Positions 63,137-64,000 of a DNA stretch of 64,000 nucleotides are shown piece after piece. Below the pieces are notes generated by a model that had not been told where the DNA came from, did no database searches, and saw only the letters and a list, made by a program, of their open reading frames with translations. The DNA is taken from contig CALUWN010000001.1 in NCBI GenBank assembly GCA_944324495.1, forward strand, positions 124,001 to 188,000. The letters run 5' to 3'. The first letter of the stretch is position 1, and each line of letters starts with the position of its first letter. The translations under genes were made by a program, and so were the position numbers. The stretch comes from an uncultured Mucispirillum sp. GTDB taxonomy: Bacteria > Chrysiogenota > Deferribacteres > Deferribacterales > Mucispirillaceae.

Positions 63137-64000
63137 TAAGGTTAGAAAATGTAACATACAAATACCCATATCAAAATAAAGAGGCTGTAAAAAATATTAA
63201 TTTATCAGTTAAATCTGGTGAAGTGGTGGTTTGTACTGGTGTCAGCGGATGTGGCAAAACTACACTTATTAGGCTTATTAATGGGCTTTGCCCTCATTAT
63301 TATAAAGGTGAATTAAGTGGTAATGTATTTATTTGTAATGAAAATACAAAAGAAAAAACCATAGGAGAGCTTTCAAGTTATACAGGCTCACTTTTTCAAG
63401 ACCCAGAACAGCAGTTTTTCGCATTAAATGTGGATGATGAGCTTGCATTTGCTTTAGAGTGCAAGGGATTAGATGCAGATACAATAAAAAAAGAAATAAA
63501 TAAAACAGCTCATGAATTTAAAATACAGCATATTTTATCATCATCTGTAAATGATTTATCAGAAGGGCAGAAACAAAAAGTTGGGCTTGCAGGTATAATA
63601 TTACAAAAAGCAAAAGTCATTATTTTAGATGAACCTACTGCTAATTTAGATGTGGAATCAACTGATGAATTAGCAGAGAAAATAAAATATTTAAAATTAC
63701 AAGGTTATGCCATTTTAATTGTAGACCACAGGCTTTACTGGACAAAAGATATAGCAGATAGATTTATAGTTATGAGTAAAGGCGAAATAGTAAAAGAAGG
63801 TGATTTTAGTATTTTACTTAATAATGAATTTAGAAAAATATATGGTTTAAGAGATATAGAAATTACTGATAATCGCAGCACGCTGGCAGATTATAAAAAC
63901 AGCAGTAAAAATATTATTAATATTGAAAACCTTTCATTTAACTATAAGGGTAAAGAAAATCTTTTTAATAATGCATCATTTACTGTTCCTTTTGGAGTAA
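63133..64000 (+). CDS. ecfA: ECF transporter fused double ATPase (3' end cut off)
   Basis: The frame opens at ATG 63133, overlapping the EcfT stop (ATGA), and runs off the window after about 289 residues. The first ATPase domain is complete: Walker A GVSGCGKTT near residues 38-46, Q-loop LFQDPEQQFF, signature LSEGQKQKVGLAG, Walker B VIILDEPTANLD and VDHRLYW with the switch His. Near residue 259 a second domain starts (NIENLSFNYKGKENLFNN), so both EcfA ATPases are on one chain. It energises the S-T pair upstream. Confidence 0.9.
   Translation, partial: MIRLENVTYKYPYQNKEAVKNINLSVKSGEVVVCTGVSGCGKTTLIRLINGLCPHYYKGELSGNVFICNENTKEKTIGELSSYTGSLFQDPEQQFFALNVDDELAFALECKGLDADTIKKEINKTAHEFKIQHILSSSVNDLSEGQKQKVGLAGIILQKAKVIILDEPTANLDVESTDELAEKIKYLKLQGYAILIVDHRLYWTKDIADRFIVMSKGEIVKEGDFSILLNNEFRKIYGLRDIEITDNRSTLADYKNSSKNIINIENLSFNYKGKENLFNNASFTVPFGV

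Overview
The window is AT-rich and gene-dense. It looks like chromosomal DNA of an anaerobic, Gram-negative (LPS-making) bacterium. Evidence for an outer membrane is the Kdo/Lpt genes, a TonB-dependent receptor, a lipoprotein and a predicted beta-barrel. Gene order mixes Firmicutes-like clusters (tilS-hpt-ftsH-folP, cdaA-cdaR-glmM) with delta-proteobacterial-like ones (lptC-lptA-lptB-rpoN-hpf-rapZ-Man-family PTS; zapB-zapA-6S RNA). With the base composition this suggests Deferribacterota, possibly a Mucispirillum-like gut organism. That assignment is inference; no rRNA lies in the window.

Layout. 1-4.1 kb: Yej-type peptide ABC importer (first permease cut by the window edge) and a predicted outer-membrane protein. 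4.2-10.4 kb: tsaB, rimI, a DUF465 gene, metK, ahcY, a catalytically altered lipoamide-dehydrogenase homologue, plsC and folK. 10.5-14.5 kb: hisS, aspS and a LysM lipoprotein with its own promoter and terminator. 14.5-20.6 kb: a LOG-family gene, mobB (minus strand), a DinG-type helicase, pgi, tilS and hpt. 20.7-27.8 kb: ftsH, folP, cdaA, cdaR, glmM, pdxJ and acpS, tightly spaced or overlapping. 27.8-34.4 kb: kdsB, pyrG, kdsD, lptC, lptA, lptB, rpoN. 34.5-40.2 kb: hpf, rapZ and a Man-family PTS with its own HPr and Enzyme I. 40.3-45.2 kb: a YbhGFSR-like exporter. 45.2-47.0 kb: two minus-strand genes (ferredoxin-nitroreductase, glycosyltransferase). 47.1-51.9 kb: queE, zapB-like, zapA, 6S RNA, rarA, 5-FCL and RNase Y. 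51.9-52.7 kb: a gene-free stretch with several repeats. 52.7-57.1 kb: carA-carB. 57.1-58.0 kb: an SPFH protein on the minus strand. 58.3 kb to the end: a HutW-like radical SAM protein, a TonB-dependent receptor and an ECF importer (S, T and a fused double ATPase cut by the window end).

How the genes work together. LPS supply and export are linked (Kdo activation, CTP synthase, Lpt bridge). Cell-wall precursor supply is linked to c-di-AMP (glmM beside cdaA/cdaR). The methyl cycle is represented by metK-ahcY, folate by folK, folP and 5-FCL. The last operon looks like a complete path for an iron-bearing or tetrapyrrole ligand, from outer membrane to cytoplasmic radical SAM chemistry.

Most notable observations. 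PyrG (CTP synthase) has lost both the glutaminase nucleophile (Ser at 379) and the catalytic His (Cys at 507). The flavoprotein after ahcY lacks both redox cysteines and the catalytic His. HPr has His where the regulatory Ser46 normally sits. A HutW-TonB-ECF operon suggests ECF-mediated uptake coupled to anaerobic tetrapyrrole chemistry. Two good promoters are placed so that transcription should begin at or very near the start codon (tsaB, zapB).
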